DNA from: Desulfomonilia bacterium | Lineage (GTDB): Bacteria; Desulfobacterota; Desulfomonilia; UBA1062 | Direction of reading: 5' to 3' | DNA: 64,000 nucleotides | NCBI GenBank assembly: GCA_036567785.1 | Contig: DATCTV010000060.1 | Location: 115,934 to 179,933, forward strand | Part shown: one piece after another, positions 63,502 to 64,000 of the stretch | Layout of the letters: each line of letters begins with the position of its first letter | Numbering within the stretch: the first letter of the stretch is position 1 | Notes under the pieces: model-generated | What the model was told of the DNA's origin: nothing | The model's database searches: none | Seen by the model: the letters and a program-made list of their open reading frames with translations, nothing else | Position numbers and translations under genes: made by a program

Positions 63502-63813
63502 ATGACCGAAAATCCTGTTAGCGGGGTAGAGATGAACAAGAGAAGAACACATAGTAATGAATTCAAGGCCATGGTGGCGCTTGAGGCTGTCCGGGGCGAC
63601 AAGACGATAAACGAGATAGCATCTGATTATAAGATTCATCCGAATATGATTGCCAAGTGGAAAAAGCAGCTCATGGAAAGAATACCTGATGTATTTGAAC
63701 ACGGGATGAAGGAAAAACCCGATGATGCTGGAAAGGAAGAGCTTTACAAACAGATAGGGAAAATGAAGGTCGAACTGGACTGGTTGAAAAAAAAAGTCGG
63801 ACTTATCGGTTGA
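63502..63813 (+). CDS. IS3-family transposase OrfA
   Basis: 103 residues: HTH-type OrfA (RRTHSNEFKAMVALEAVRG, then INEIASDYKIHPNMIAKWKK) with a C-terminal leucine-zipper-like KMKVELDWLKKKVG. GAGG precedes the ATG. The end contains nine A residues (63787-63795), the usual place for frameshifting to make OrfAB. Confidence 0.9.
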   Translation: MTENPVSGVEMNKRRTHSNEFKAMVALEAVRGDKTINEIASDYKIHPNMIAKWKKQLMERIPDVFEHGMKEKPDDAGKEELYKQIGKMKVELDWLKKKVGLIG

Positions 63814-64000
63814 GGACAAGCGTATGCTGATAGAACCCGGGCATGAAGTAAGCATCAGGAAGCAATGCGAGCTTATCGGGCTCAACCGGTCGAATCTTTA
63901 TTATAAGCCGGTTCCGGAATCCGAAGAGGATATCCGGATAAAGAATATGATAGATGAGATCTACACGGATAAACCGTTTTACGGATACAGGAAGATGACG
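63797..64000 (+). CDS. IS3-family transposase OrfB, partial
   Basis: Runs off the window. ATG at 63824 begins MLIEPGHEVSIRKQCELIGL, then NRSNLYYKPVP and YTDKPFYGYRKMT, the N-terminus of IS3 OrfB (helical part before the DDE catalytic core). The frame is open back to 63797 (SDLSVEDKR), as if continuing from OrfA: relative to OrfA it is +1, and loss of one A of the A9 run would join them. Confidence 0.85.

Larger units (their letters stand above)
63431..64000 (+). mobile_element. IS3-family insertion sequence, cut by window end
   Basis: The left end is placed at the TG at 63431, where the reading frame of the interrupted gene loses sense; IS3 ends begin with TG. It carries orfA (63502-63813) and the start of orfB. 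The right end, inverted repeat and target duplication lie outside the window, so the exact boundary is unproven. Confidence 0.75.

Noticed and set aside
1..64000. CRISPR array, rRNA, tRNA, prophage or attachment site
   Set aside because: No regularly spaced repeats, no rRNA or tRNA-like sequence and no phage structural genes were seen.

Overview
The window looks like the chromosome of an anaerobic, Gram-negative bacterium of the Desulfobacterota / former Deltaproteobacteria type. This is inferred from gene content alone: tungstate uptake (TupABC plus a molbindin), the NADH sensor Rex, ResB/ResC cytochrome c maturation, diheme periplasmic cytochromes, a corrinoid protein with a UroD-like methyltransferase, type IV pilus ATPases, HD-GYP signalling and outer-membrane beta-barrel proteins. 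Genes are tightly packed and many overlap by 4-20 bases. No tRNA, rRNA or CRISPR array was seen.

Layout. (1) 1-2.8 kb: HEAT-repeat protein, a ParA-type ATPase with its own N-terminal HTH, and two coiled-coil proteins. (2) 2.8-7.2 kb, minus strand: dihydrolipoamide dehydrogenase, a MOSC protein and a large secreted protein that joins a degenerate peptidase-MA-like domain to a propeller and an outer-membrane barrel. (3) 7.3-12.7 kb: 6-phosphofructokinase, valS, birA. (4) 12.7-17.5 kb, minus strand: pilB-pilT-pilC and small proteins. (5) 17.6-25.6 kb: HD-GYP response regulator, ssb, EF-hand lipoprotein, TPR protein, holB, a Smr-domain protein preceded by a putative small RNA/attenuator, a LysR regulator and a CDF metal exporter.

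(6) 25.7-43.4 kb is the most distinctive part. It opens with a tungstate operon (HTH/molybdate-binding-domain regulator, tupA, tupB, tupC, molbindin) closed by a strong terminator. Next come a phosphate-selective-type porin, a GEGP-type diheme cytochrome, two paralogous lipoproteins, a TonB-dependent receptor and a dedicated group-2 ExbB-ExbD-TonB. A second GEGP diheme protein, ResC/ResB and a ModE-type DNA-binding protein complete it. Both dihemes, and more tentatively both lipoproteins, carry sequence resembling the molybdopterin domain of the sulfite oxidase fold. I infer an envelope system for acquiring or using molybdenum/tungsten or their cofactor, coupled to c-type cytochromes. It is a hypothesis from gene order and motifs.

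(7) 43.5-53.9 kb: rex, a small membrane protein, an MBL-fold hydrolase and a complete recC-recB-recD operon. (8) 54.2-60.4 kb: aldo/keto reductase, serine hydroxymethyltransferase, UroD-like methyltransferase with corrinoid protein, aldose 1-epimerase. (9) 60.6-64 kb is accessory DNA: a beta-barrel protein, a methyltransferase bracketed by a 12-base direct repeat, a HigBA toxin-antitoxin pair, and a gene cut by an IS3-family element that runs off the window end.
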